Assembly: GCA_019419995.1 (NCBI GenBank)
Contig: JAHZHZ010000015.1
Location: 1 to 60,433, forward strand
DNA length: 60,433 nucleotides
DNA from: Clostridiales bacterium
GTDB lineage: Bacteria; Bacillota; Clostridia; Christensenellales; Aristaeellaceae
Reading direction: 5' to 3'
Both the position numbers and the translations under genes were made by a program. Positions within the stretch are counted from its first letter, which is position 1; each line of letters starts with the position of its first letter. Positions 40,216 through 48,367 of the stretch are shown here, one piece after another. The notes beneath the pieces are model-generated. The model searched no databases. It was not told where the DNA came from and was given only the letters and a program-made list of their open reading frames with translations.

Positions 40216-42507
40216 ATGAAAAAATGGATTGTAATGCTGCTGATCGTAGCGCTGGGGTTGATGCCTTTGGCGGGGCTGGCAGCTAAGGGAGACATGAATC
40301 TCCTCACGGGTAACCAACTGTTTGAACAGTACGGCGATAGCATCCAGAGTGTCTGCACCCTGGGGGATACCCTGTATTTGGGTGGTAACACCCACCTGTT
40401 TACCTACCGCATAGGGGATGCGGAGATGACGGCCTATGAGTTTGAAGTGCCCGAGGTGGGTGAAAATGAGAGCCGCAACCTGGACCGTATCTTTAGCGAT
40501 GGCGAAAAGGTTTATTGGATCAGCAGTGTATTCACTACGGGGGAAAATTATACTGTAAACCGGGTGGAACTATTGGAAGTTACACTGCAGGATGGAAAAG
40601 CGGTTTTCGGGGCGCCGAAAGCGTTTGAAGAGGGCAGCTATCCCCTGGTGAGTTACGATGGAAGTGCTAAATATCCTGCACAGGCGGTGGATTTGTGCGT
40701 AGTTAACGGCTGGATTTGTATGTCTGTTTATGATGATATGGGCAATTGCAAGTTGTATGCCCTGCCCCTTTCGGGCGGCGCAGGCAAGTATGTCGAAGTG
40801 GAAAACGTGATACAGATTGCGGCCTGGTCGGAAAACCGTCTGTTGATAGAAAGCTTTGACCACAATTCCAACCTCTGTGAATTTATGTTCTTTGATCCTG
40901 AAACTGATACACTGACCCCGGCCTGTGATCCTGTTCAGGTGGAGGATTACAATTACTACACTGGCCTGGCGTACAGTCCGGAAAGTGGACGTACCTTTTT
41001 CCTGGACAATGGATATTTGAAGGCCACCAAGGACTTTGATTTCGCTAACGCCGAATCCGTAGCGGAACTATCCAATGCTATGGGTGAAAATCGCTCCGGC
41101 ATGGTGCTCACTGGGGATTATTACGCCTTTTATACCTATAACAATACTTTCATTCGTAATACGAAACCAGGCAGCTTGCCTCAGCAGCGCATCAGTATTT
41201 GCAACAGCGGCTATAATGATGCCATCAACACTACCTATTTCAATTTTACCAACGGCCGAGACGATGTGGCGGTAGTGCTTTCCGATGAGTATCTGGAGGA
41301 TTCTGCCATCATTGAATCCATGATGAACCGGGATTCTAACATGGATATCTTTGTGCTTAATGTTTCCCGCCAGGCGTATGCAGCCATGTATGACCGCGGC
41401 TATATGGCTGAGATGGAAAATGAGGAGATTCTTGCCGCTGTGGAACGCATGTATCCCGTAGTTCAGAAAGCAATCATGCGGGATGGCAAAGTAGTGGCTG
41501 TGCCTGTGAGCGTTTATGGTTGGACATTGGGTGTGGATTATGCTGCCTTTGAAAAGCTGGGTATTGCGAAGGAGGATATTCCCACCAATTGGGTAGATTT
41601 TCTGCACATGCTGAATGATCTTGCCGGCAAACTGCCTGAGGATGGCAGCGTGCGCGCCTTTGGCGAATATATGAACCAACGAGATGTGCGCAGCAACCTT
41701 CTGGAAGCAATTTTGCAGAGTTATCAGCTGTACATGGGCCAGAGCGAAGCGGATATCAGCTACGATACCCCCGAACTGAACGCTATACTGGAAGCACTGG
41801 ATCAGCTGGATTTGGCAGGGCTGGGTGTGCCGGAGGAATATGTGGAGGAAGGAACCATGGCCATGGCCAGATCAGTGGTCGTGACTGCGGCTGGGGAACC
41901 CGAGGTTCGCACGCTCGTGGAATTCTTTGTGGGTTGTACGTTGGGCAACCTTTATTCCCAGTCCCGGGCGCTGCCCCTGTCTGTGTCGGAGGATGTACCT
42001 GGAATGATGCCTATGGATCTCACAGTGGCTTTTATCAATCCATTTTCACAGAATGTGGAACTGGCACAGGAATTCCTGGCCGAAGTGCTCAAAAATCTGG
42101 ATACCAACACCCGTTATTCCATCAGCGATGAATATAACGAACCGGTGCGCAACCGCTACTATGAGCAAAACATCAAGAGTTATCAGGACTCCATTGCACA
42201 GTTGGAAAAGCAGCTGGAGGAAGCTGAAGAAGTAGATAAGCCTGTCATTGAAGAAAATCTTCGGCAGATGCAGGGGTATCTAGAGGATTATGAGAATGAA
42301 AGCTGGGACGTCAAAGCGGAAGATATCGAATGGTATCGTGGCATGAGTGATCGTCTGGCCGTGCAGCAGTACAATTATATGTATTCCGGTGATGGCAGTG
42401 AGATTTATGATCTGACTCAGCAATATGTGGAAAATAAGATAGATGCCAGAACCTTTTTAAAGGAAGTCGATAAAAAGGTGCGGATGATGATTCTGGAAGG
42501 CAACTGA
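40216..42507 (+). CDS. Extracellular solute-binding protein with long N-terminal beta-rich domain
   Basis: 763 residues. The signal peptide at 1-22 lacks a lipobox Cys. Residues about 25-330 form a beta-rich region with repeated blade-like strands ('LYLGGNTHLFTYRIGDAEMTAYEF' region, 'YFLDNG'-like turns), suggestive of a propeller. Residues about 340-690 resemble family 1 solute-binding proteins ('VYGWTLGVDYAAFEKLGI', 'PTNWVDFLHMLNDLAG', 'MPMDLTVAFINPFSQN'). The C-terminal 70 residues are coiled-coil-like ('IAQLEKQLEEAEEVDK'). Roughly twice the length of a normal binding protein. It precedes two sugar-type permeases. Confidence 0.85.
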   Translation: MKKWIVMLLIVALGLMPLAGLAAKGDMNLLTGNQLFEQYGDSIQSVCTLGDTLYLGGNTHLFTYRIGDAEMTAYEFEVPEVGENESRNLDRIFSDGEKVYWISSVFTTGENYTVNRVELLEVTLQDGKAVFGAPKAFEEGSYPLVSYDGSAKYPAQAVDLCVVNGWICMSVYDDMGNCKLYALPLSGGAGKYVEVENVIQIAAWSENRLLIESFDHNSNLCEFMFFDPETDTLTPACDPVQVEDYNYYTGLAYSPESGRTFFLDNGYLKATKDFDFANAESVAELSNAMGENRSGMVLTGDYYAFYTYNNTFIRNTKPGSLPQQRISICNSGYNDAINTTYFNFTNGRDDVAVVLSDEYLEDSAIIESMMNRDSNMDIFVLNVSRQAYAAMYDRGYMAEMENEEILAAVERMYPVVQKAIMRDGKVVAVPVSVYGWTLGVDYAAFEKLGIAKEDIPTNWVDFLHMLNDLAGKLPEDGSVRAFGEYMNQRDVRSNLLEAILQSYQLYMGQSEADISYDTPELNAILEALDQLDLAGLGVPEEYVEEGTMAMARSVVVTAAGEPEVRTLVEFFVGCTLGNLYSQSRALPLSVSEDVPGMMPMDLTVAFINPFSQNVELAQEFLAEVLKNLDTNTRYSISDEYNEPVRNRYYEQNIKSYQDSIAQLEKQLEEAEEVDKPVIEENLRQMQGYLEDYENESWDVKAEDIEWYRGMSDRLAVQQYNYMYSGDGSEIYDLTQQYVENKIDARTFLKEVDKKVRMMILEGN

Positions 42508-42517
42508 GCCTGAAGGG

Positions 42518-42545
42518 CGCGGCGCCGCAATTTTGCGGCGCCGCG
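42518..42545 (+). terminator. 13-bp intercistronic hairpin after the solute-binding gene
   Basis: CGCGGCGCCGCAA (42518-42530) and TTGCGGCGCCGCG (42533-42545) form a perfect 13-bp GC stem with no T-run. It probably stabilises the binding-protein end of the mRNA or dampens read-through into the permeases, as in many binding-protein operons. Confidence 0.7.
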
Positions 42546-42625
42546 TTGATGCACCGCTGTGCAGAACTCGCCCGCTTTCGTTTATCTGCTGGGGTTCTCA
42601 TTCTTTCCAGTCAGGAGGCAAGAAT

Positions 42626-43480
42626 TTGTTTACACGTAAGAAATCTTTGTGGCTGTTTCTGCTGCCGCCGCTGGCGGGATTATTGCTGTTTTACGTGGTG
42701 CCTTTCTTTGGTGGCATCTATTACAGCCTCACGGATGGCAGTTACAAAAATGCTTTTGTGGGCTTGGAGAATTACATCAATATCTGGCAGAATCAGATGT
42801 TTCTGCTGGGGTTGAAGAATACGATGTTTCTGTCGCTGGTTTGTGCTCCATCGGTGTGGATGCTTTCCTTTATTATTGCCCTGCTGCTTAATCGGTTACG
42901 GCCCAAGGGAACTCTTCTGCGCAATAGCATTCTTTTGCCTTATCTGATGCCCGCTTCAGCTATGCTGTTGGTGTGGCTGCTGTTTTTTGATTACGGTGGT
43001 ACGCTCAACCGTATCCTGTATCTACTGGGTTTGGATCGGGTCTCCTGGCTGGATGGTTCAGCGCTTCGGGTGCCGGTGATTTTGCTGTTTATCTGGAAGA
43101 ACCTTGGATTTGCAGTGGTGCTGTTTCTCTCAGCGTTGCAAACGGTGCCGGAACCGCTATACGAATATGCCCGTATTGAAGGTGCGGGATTTTTTCGCCA
43201 GGCATTTTCCATTACGTTGCCGTTGGTAATGCCTACAGCTTTTCTGGTAATCATTATTGAATGGATCAGTGCATTTAAAATTTTCCGAGAGGTTTACTTT
43301 ATCGGCGGGGCTTATCCAGATGAATCAGTGTATACTCTCCAAAATTATATGAACAACATGTACAATAAGCTCAACTATCAGAACGTTACTACGGCAGCTT
43401 ACAGCTTCGCGCTGATTGTTTTTCTGCTCTTTGGACTGCTGTTTTTCCTGCAGCGTCGGATGCAGAATAACCTGAAGTAA
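42626..43480 (+). CDS. ABC transporter permease, MalF/UgpA type
   Basis: About 284 residues with six membrane helices. The ATPase-contact EAA loop is 'PLYEYARIEGAGFFRQAFSI' near residue 185. TTG at 42626 has AGGAGG at 42613-42618; the longer reading runs back into the intercistronic hairpin. It pairs with the next gene as the heterodimeric core of a carbohydrate-type (CUT1) importer. The cognate ATPase is not encoded, so it may use a shared MsmX-like ATPase. Confidence 0.9.
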   Translation: MFTRKKSLWLFLLPPLAGLLLFYVVPFFGGIYYSLTDGSYKNAFVGLENYINIWQNQMFLLGLKNTMFLSLVCAPSVWMLSFIIALLLNRLRPKGTLLRNSILLPYLMPASAMLLVWLLFFDYGGTLNRILYLLGLDRVSWLDGSALRVPVILLFIWKNLGFAVVLFLSALQTVPEPLYEYARIEGAGFFRQAFSITLPLVMPTAFLVIIIEWISAFKIFREVYFIGGAYPDESVYTLQNYMNNMYNKLNYQNVTTAAYSFALIVFLLFGLLFFLQRRMQNNLK

Positions 43481-43493
43481 AGGAGGCACTGGC

Positions 43494-44357
43494 ATGAAAC
43501 GGAAACTTAAACCTCGCCGCCGGCTGCTCCTTCGCTTTCTGCTGGGTCTTCTGGCAGTGATCATTTTGCTGCCGGTGATTGTGACGGCACTGTATTCTTT
43601 CTTCTCTCCCTCAGAAATCACCAGTTATATGGCGACCCGTGGCTCCTATGACGAGACGGCTTGGATGGATGCCCGCCTGAGCCCGAAAATGTTCTCTCTC
43701 GGCCAATATTGGAACATTCTGATTAAAGATACTTCGGTGTTACGGATGTTTGCCATGTCTGTATTTTATACACTGGCTATCTTGCTGGGGCAGGCAATTT
43801 TCGTGCCAATGATGGCTTATGCACTGAGTCGCTTTCAATTCAGAGGCCGCGGCGTGGTATTTGCAGCCATATTATTATTGATGTTGCTACCTTACCAGGT
43901 AACCATGGTGCCTAACGTACTTACGCTCAGATCCATGGGCCTGCTTAACACGGTGTGGGCCGTGATACTTCCCATGTGGTTTACGCCCTTTTACATTTTC
44001 CTGTTGCGCCAGTTCATGTTCGGTCTGCCAAATGAAATCTTTGAAGCTGCTCAGGTGGATGGTGCAGGTACAGTACGGTGTTATTTTCACGTGGCATTGC
44101 CCGTGTGTCGCCCAGCTATTGGCGCAGCGCTGGCTCTGTCCTTTGCAGATTGCTGGAATCTGGTAGAGCAGCCCATGACCTATCTCAGCCAGCGTACAGA
44201 TTTGCAGCCTCTGTCGGTGATGTTCAATCAACTGGTGAATGAAAGCTCAGGCGTGGAGTTTGCAGGAGCGGTAATTTATATGTTGCCGGCGCTGTTTGTC
44301 TATCTCTATTTTTTAGAGGATATCCTTTCTGGAATACAGCTTACGGAACTGAAATAG
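43494..44357 (+). CDS. ABC transporter permease, MalG/UgpE type
   Basis: 287 residues with six membrane helices. EAA loop 'EIFEAAQVDGAGTVRCYFHV' near residue 183. The outer loop after helix 1 is longer than usual ('PSEITSYMATRG', then 'ARLSPKMFSLGQY'). It follows the MalF-like gene by 13 bases with AAGGAGG before its start. It is 13 bases before a second HlyD-like adaptor, an unusual neighbour for a CUT1 importer. Confidence 0.9.
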   Translation: MKRKLKPRRRLLLRFLLGLLAVIILLPVIVTALYSFFSPSEITSYMATRGSYDETAWMDARLSPKMFSLGQYWNILIKDTSVLRMFAMSVFYTLAILLGQAIFVPMMAYALSRFQFRGRGVVFAAILLLMLLPYQVTMVPNVLTLRSMGLLNTVWAVILPMWFTPFYIFLLRQFMFGLPNEIFEAAQVDGAGTVRCYFHVALPVCRPAIGAALALSFADCWNLVEQPMTYLSQRTDLQPLSVMFNQLVNESSGVEFAGAVIYMLPALFVYLYFLEDILSGIQLTELK

Positions 44358-44370
44358 GAGTGTTTGCCAT

Positions 44371-45699
44371 ATGAAGCTCAAGAAAATTGCTTTGCGGGGA
44401 TTGATAGGGGTAGTGGTATTGGTGGCGCTGTGCATGTTTTTTTCCGGCACCATTGAAAACATCACTACGCCAAAGGTAAAGATAGCACAGGCGTCTCGGG
44501 GGAAGCTGTCGGAAAAAGTAGAATTGGAGGGGACTCTGGCTTTTCCAGAAACCGCGGAACAGCGCATGGAATTACCCTCCGGGCAGACTCTGACCATTAC
44601 TAAGGTCAACGTAAGGGCTGGATATCCTGTAAAAGCAGGCGATGTGGTGCTCCAGGCTGAGGTTGCCGGTTACGAAGCTGCCGCCAAACAAGCTCGAGAT
44701 GAATATGAAGCCGCTTTGGACGAGCGGATGGAAGTGGAGCGCAAAAACGAAGGCGTTACTCTGCGCCGAAGTGAGCAGAGCTATGCGGATAGTTATGCTG
44801 CGCTGCGGGCTGCTGCCCGGGTTTCGGCTCGAGAAAAGACGCAGATGGAAGTATTGTTGCGCTCGGAAAAGTTGTCCTATAGTGAGGAAGGTTATCCTCA
44901 GGGCGCCAGCGACGAGCTTAAAACTCAGATAGACAAGTATCGTGTCGCAATGGAAAAGCAGAATGCTGCCCAAGAGGAGTTCGATCGGGCAGCCCGCTAT
45001 GGTGTGTCAGATGAGGCCTGGACCCTGATCACTGAACGCCAGAGTGCCCAGGAAAAATTGGAAGATTGTGAAAACAAACTGGTGGAGCTGGAAGAACTCA
45101 AGCGTTCAGCTCAATCCATTACCGCGCCATATGATGGTACCATAGCAGAGATTAACTTAAAAGTAGGGGATGCCTATGACGGCAGCATGCCTCTATACAT
45201 CATGACGGCTCAGGGAAGCAATCCTGCGCTTCGAGCTAAATTGGGAGGCATAGAAAAGAATATAACTGAAGGCATGAAGGTCTATGTGGGTGCAAATGCT
45301 ATAGAAGCGCAGGTCACCGGTGTGGGCTTTGATGAAGCAGGTGAGAAATATGCGGATGTGGCGTTGACCAATGAAATCATTCAGTCCGTGGGTAGTCTTT
45401 ACAGTATGTCCGTAAATCCCGTGAAGCTGGTTATGCAGTTTACAGCAGCGGAGAGTAGTTGCCTGTTGCCCGCTGCGGCGGTTCGGGGAAGTGAGGACGA
45501 GCGCTATGTTTATGTGATTAATGAACAGACGTCTACCTTTGGGAAACGTAAATTGACTCTCTCTAAAATGCCGGTACATGTCATAGCTGAAGCAGATGGC
45601 GTTGCTTCCATAGAAGAAGATTTGAGTTACTATAAAATTGCCTATATGGAGGATCGCGCATTGAGCGAAAACTCCAGTGTGATGGAATATGTGGAATGA
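44371..45699 (+). CDS. HlyD/YknX-like adaptor with coiled-coil hairpin
   Basis: 442 residues. An N-terminal membrane helix (about 8-27) is followed by a first lipoyl half ('VNVRAGYPVKAGDVVLQAEV' region near 75-92), a long coiled-coil hairpin (about 95-240, Glu/Arg/Ala-rich), a second lipoyl half ('APYDGTIAEINLKVGDAY') and beta domains to the end. This is the classic membrane-fusion-protein plan used with MacB-type or RND pumps. The next gene encodes a MacB-like extracellular domain protein, a fitting partner. It sits in one operon with the ABC permeases. Confidence 0.88.
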   Translation: MKLKKIALRGLIGVVVLVALCMFFSGTIENITTPKVKIAQASRGKLSEKVELEGTLAFPETAEQRMELPSGQTLTITKVNVRAGYPVKAGDVVLQAEVAGYEAAAKQARDEYEAALDERMEVERKNEGVTLRRSEQSYADSYAALRAAARVSAREKTQMEVLLRSEKLSYSEEGYPQGASDELKTQIDKYRVAMEKQNAAQEEFDRAARYGVSDEAWTLITERQSAQEKLEDCENKLVELEELKRSAQSITAPYDGTIAEINLKVGDAYDGSMPLYIMTAQGSNPALRAKLGGIEKNITEGMKVYVGANAIEAQVTGVGFDEAGEKYADVALTNEIIQSVGSLYSMSVNPVKLVMQFTAAESSCLLPAAAVRGSEDERYVYVINEQTSTFGKRKLTLSKMPVHVIAEADGVASIEEDLSYYKIAYMEDRALSENSSVMEYVE

Positions 45700-45706
45700 G
45701 GCCGCT

Positions 45707-46939
45707 ATGAGAAAGAGGCATTTTTCCCGCATGGCGCGGGTATTGATCGTCTTAGGGTTGCTGTTGCAACTGTGGGCCATGGTAGCACTGTTTGGGCAGG
45801 GCCCACTGTTGGAATATGCCGTCTGCGCGCCAGAAGTACAGAAGATTGCTTCCGGCGGCTCCGAAGAAGGCGCGACAACGCAAACTCAGGTGGAGACTGG
45901 ACTTCAGGCGTTGATGGATACTCAGGAAAAGGTGGAAGATGAACTTGCAGAGGCAGTCACGGCGGTATCCTGTGCCGGGATGCGTAGTGGTGTGAATATA
46001 TCTGCCAAAGGCAATAGCGCTACTGCTACATTGGTGGCAGCAGGCAGGCGGTATCTAGAAACTTGCCCCCAGGAAATTGCTAGTGGCCGGTGGATGGATG
46101 GCGCTGAACTTCAGCAGGGAACAAAAATTGCATTGCTAGATGAAGATTTAGCTTTTGCCTTGTTTGGTTCCGAGCCATGTGAGGGCATGGAGGTAGAAAT
46201 TGAAGGGACTAGCTACCGCGTGATCGGAACTGTGCACCACCGTAGAAGTGTGGGAGAAGTGGACGCCTATTGTGCTTACATTCCTTTGAAGGCTGCAGAT
46301 CGCCAGGGCCTGCAATTGGAAACTATGACCATGTATGCCCTGCCTGCCGTGAGCGCCGGACTGGATCAGAGCTTCCAGACGTTGGTATCCTCCAGTTGGG
46401 GAGAGGGCAGCTTTTACAGCATGAGGAAAGAGCGCATGGGTGCTCTGATGCTCACGAGGGTGATTGCTTTTGCCTTCGGTTTGGTGATTCTGGCGCGGCT
46501 GATGGGACTGTTGAGGCGCTTTTGCGGGGTCTGTCGGGCGCATATTGCCCAATTACGGTTAACCTGTTATGCTCGCGGCTGGCTTTGGCCCGCTACATGG
46601 CGCATTCTGTTGATTGTATTGAGTGTGGCAGTGTTGTTGTTGGCATTTTATGGGCTTTTGAGCTTCCTTATTGAACCAGTGTATAGCTTTACCGAATGGG
46701 TGCCAGAGTCTCTTGTAGAGTTGTCGGCACTGAAAAAGGTCTTCTGGGATCGGGTAGCTCAGGGTGCGCAATTGGTGCGCGTGAATACCCCGGAGGCGGC
46801 TTATGTTTCCTTCTGGGGCGGTATGGCACGGCTGGGTGGCGTGGCGCTGCTGCTGGGTTTGGCCATGGGAAGAAAAAATGAAAAAAAGATGAGAAAAGAG
46901 GCAAAAACTGGGAACCAAAGTACCCCTCAGACTGTCTAA
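45707..46939 (+). CDS. MacB/FtsX-like membrane protein with extracellular core domain
   Basis: About 410 residues. Helix 1 (about 9-33) is followed by an extracellular domain (about 35-250) resembling the MacB periplasmic core ('KIALLDEDLAFALFGSEPCEG', 'VEIEGTSYRVIGTVHHRR'). Three more helices (about 245-270, 290-325 and 365-385) and a basic tail complete it. Four helices with a large outer domain after helix 1 is the MacB/FtsX topology. No nucleotide-binding domain is fused or adjacent. The start at 45707 is used; it has only a weak ribosome site and is seven bases after the adaptor stop, so translation is probably coupled. Confidence 0.72.
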   Translation: MRKRHFSRMARVLIVLGLLLQLWAMVALFGQGPLLEYAVCAPEVQKIASGGSEEGATTQTQVETGLQALMDTQEKVEDELAEAVTAVSCAGMRSGVNISAKGNSATATLVAAGRRYLETCPQEIASGRWMDGAELQQGTKIALLDEDLAFALFGSEPCEGMEVEIEGTSYRVIGTVHHRRSVGEVDAYCAYIPLKAADRQGLQLETMTMYALPAVSAGLDQSFQTLVSSSWGEGSFYSMRKERMGALMLTRVIAFAFGLVILARLMGLLRRFCGVCRAHIAQLRLTCYARGWLWPATWRILLIVLSVAVLLLAFYGLLSFLIEPVYSFTEWVPESLVELSALKKVFWDRVAQGAQLVRVNTPEAAYVSFWGGMARLGGVALLLGLAMGRKNEKKMRKEAKTGNQSTPQTV

Positions 46940-47007
46940 TGGGCAGTTGGTAAAGAGAAAACCAAACTAATTTTTAGGGGGTAGAAACATGAAGCGTTCC
47001 AAATTTT

Positions 47008-47703
47008 ATGGTGCTGGCAATGGCGCTGGCTCTGCTGGTAATGGTTCCCGTTCTGGCTTCCGCAGCTACCGTGAACATGGCCTATGATGGCGGTACCCTG
47101 TATCTGCGCTCCGGTCCTGGCCGCGACTACAAAGCGGTGGGCACCATCAAGGATGGCGCGAGCGTTACGGTGGAGAGCTATGGTGAGATTTGGTCCAAGG
47201 TGCGCACTTCCAGCGGCAAGACTGGCTACATCAAAAATCTCTACATCAATGACGGCGATAAGAATTATGCAGCAGGTACGGATTACCTTAGCTCCCGCTA
47301 CAGCGTGTATACTACGGCCAGCGTAAATCTGCGCTCCGGTGCATCCACGGATACTGCGGTGATCACCACTTTGGGCAAGGGCACGAAGCTGACAGCCATG
47401 GGCAAAAACAATGGCTTCTATCTGGTGCAAACTAGTGGTGGTACGCAGGGCTATGTGAGCAGCAAATATATTTCCAGGGATAAGGTCAGCTCTGGTTCTT
47501 CCAGTTCTTCCTCTTCTTCCAAGAATACCAAGACGGTGACGGCCAGTTATGTAAATGTGCGCAGCGGCGGCGGCATGTCCTATGATGTGCTTCGTGTATT
47601 GCCTCGGGGAACGAAAGTTACCGTGCTGAAGGTAGGCAACTATTGGACTCGCGTGCAGTATGGAAATACCACTGGTTGGATCAAAAATACCTATCTGAAA
47701 TAA
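47008..47703 (+). CDS. Secreted triple-SH3b protein, signal peptide apparently frameshifted
   Basis: About 231 residues as read from ATG 47008: a hydrophobic signal core and 'ASAA' cleavage site, then three bacterial SH3 (SH3b) domains at roughly 22-80, 95-150 and 172-231 ('LYLRSGPGRDYKAVGTI', 'VNLRSGASTDTAVITTL', 'VNVRSGGGMSYDVLRVL'), with a Ser-rich linker before the third. SH3b domains bind wall peptides. ATG 47008 has no ribosome site. An ATG at 46989 with AGGGGG seven bases upstream reads 'MKRSKF' and then needs a shift of one base at TTTT (47005-47008 region) to enter this frame. It is the last gene of the surface operon. Confidence 0.8.
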   Translation: MVLAMALALLVMVPVLASAATVNMAYDGGTLYLRSGPGRDYKAVGTIKDGASVTVESYGEIWSKVRTSSGKTGYIKNLYINDGDKNYAAGTDYLSSRYSVYTTASVNLRSGASTDTAVITTLGKGTKLTAMGKNNGFYLVQTSGGTQGYVSSKYISRDKVSSGSSSSSSSSKNTKTVTASYVNVRSGGGMSYDVLRVLPRGTKVTVLKVGNYWTRVQYGNTTGWIKNTYLK

Positions 47704-47720
47704 ATATAGAAATGAATTCC

Positions 47721-47749
47721 TATGGCTGCCGCTTCAAGCGGCAGCCATA
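47721..47749 (+). terminator. Hairpin after the SH3b gene
   Basis: A 12-bp perfect stem (47721-47732 with 47738-47749) with a TTCAA loop; T-run weak. Likely the end of the long surface operon. Confidence 0.75.
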
Positions 47750-47818
47750 ATATTGTCGTTCCAGACAAGATAGTTTTCATGGTGAAGAGATAAATTTAAA
47801 ATTAACCTGCGATTCCTC

Positions 47819-47847
47819 TTGCATTTTTCTGCTGTATGTTGTATAAT
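47819..47847 (+). promoter_or_regulatory. Promoter of tRNA-Thr
   Basis: TTGCAT at 47819-47824, 17 bases, TATAAT at 47842-47847, 22 bases before the tRNA. Confidence 0.82.
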
Positions 47848-47868
47848 AAATCTCGCGTCGAACGATGT

Positions 47869-47945
<77 letters not shown>

Positions 47946-47949
<4 letters not shown>

Positions 47950-47976
47950 CCAGTCAGAATGACTGGCTTTTCTTTT
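47946..47976 (+). terminator. Terminator of tRNA-Thr
   Basis: AAAGCCAGTC (47946-47955) pairs with GACTGGCTTT (47961-47970), followed by TCTTTT. Confidence 0.9.
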
Positions 47977-48058
47977 GTTCATGAGCTGTTTTTTGAATAA
48001 AGGTCTGCCCCGAGGATTCATTTGTTTGACCTCACGGCATTTTTCATTGATTTTTCAA

Positions 48059-48140
48059 ATGAAGTTGTCAGTTTTTGCTCTGCTTTCATCGCTGGGAGTC
48101 CCTGCGCCGCAATGCTTTTCGGACTTTCCGTTTATCAGTT
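48059..48140 (+). repeat. 82-bp dispersed direct repeat, copy 1
   Basis: Matches 52201-52282 with only two mismatches. Copy 2 lies immediately past the end of an integrase fragment, so the repeat is probably part of a mobile-element end. It does not encode a protein I recognise on either strand. Confidence 0.88.
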
Positions 48141-48162
48141 GCATTCCTGCCATATCTATAGG

Positions 48163-48267
48163 TTTTATCCTTTCTACGTGGATGGAAAGCTGAATATCAG
48201 GGAACTGGAAAGGGTATGCGGTCTGATCAGATCGACGGTGTACAAGTATTTGGTGTTGATGGAATAG
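48163..48267 (+). pseudogene. C-terminal HTH remnant of a recombinase
   Basis: The 34 codons before the stop at 48267 read 'GKLNIRELERVCGLIRSTVY' and a little more, the resolvase-type helix-turn-helix found at the C-terminus of serine recombinases. The catalytic domain is absent. The match is to a short motif, so the assignment is tentative. Confidence 0.5.
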
Positions 48268-48273
48268 AAAGAA

Positions 48274-48299
48274 GCCCTTCCGCACAAGTGCGGAAGGAC
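48274..48299 (-). terminator. Terminator of the GIY-YIG gene
   Basis: A 12-base arm (48274-48285) pairs with 48288-48299 with a two-base centre. The minus strand continues TTCTTTCT. Confidence 0.8.
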
Positions 48300-48367
48300 T
48301 TCAACCTACACCTGAAAAGGAGGTTCCGCAGAAAATTTGGCAGTGACTTTCCATTCTTGTGCTGGTA

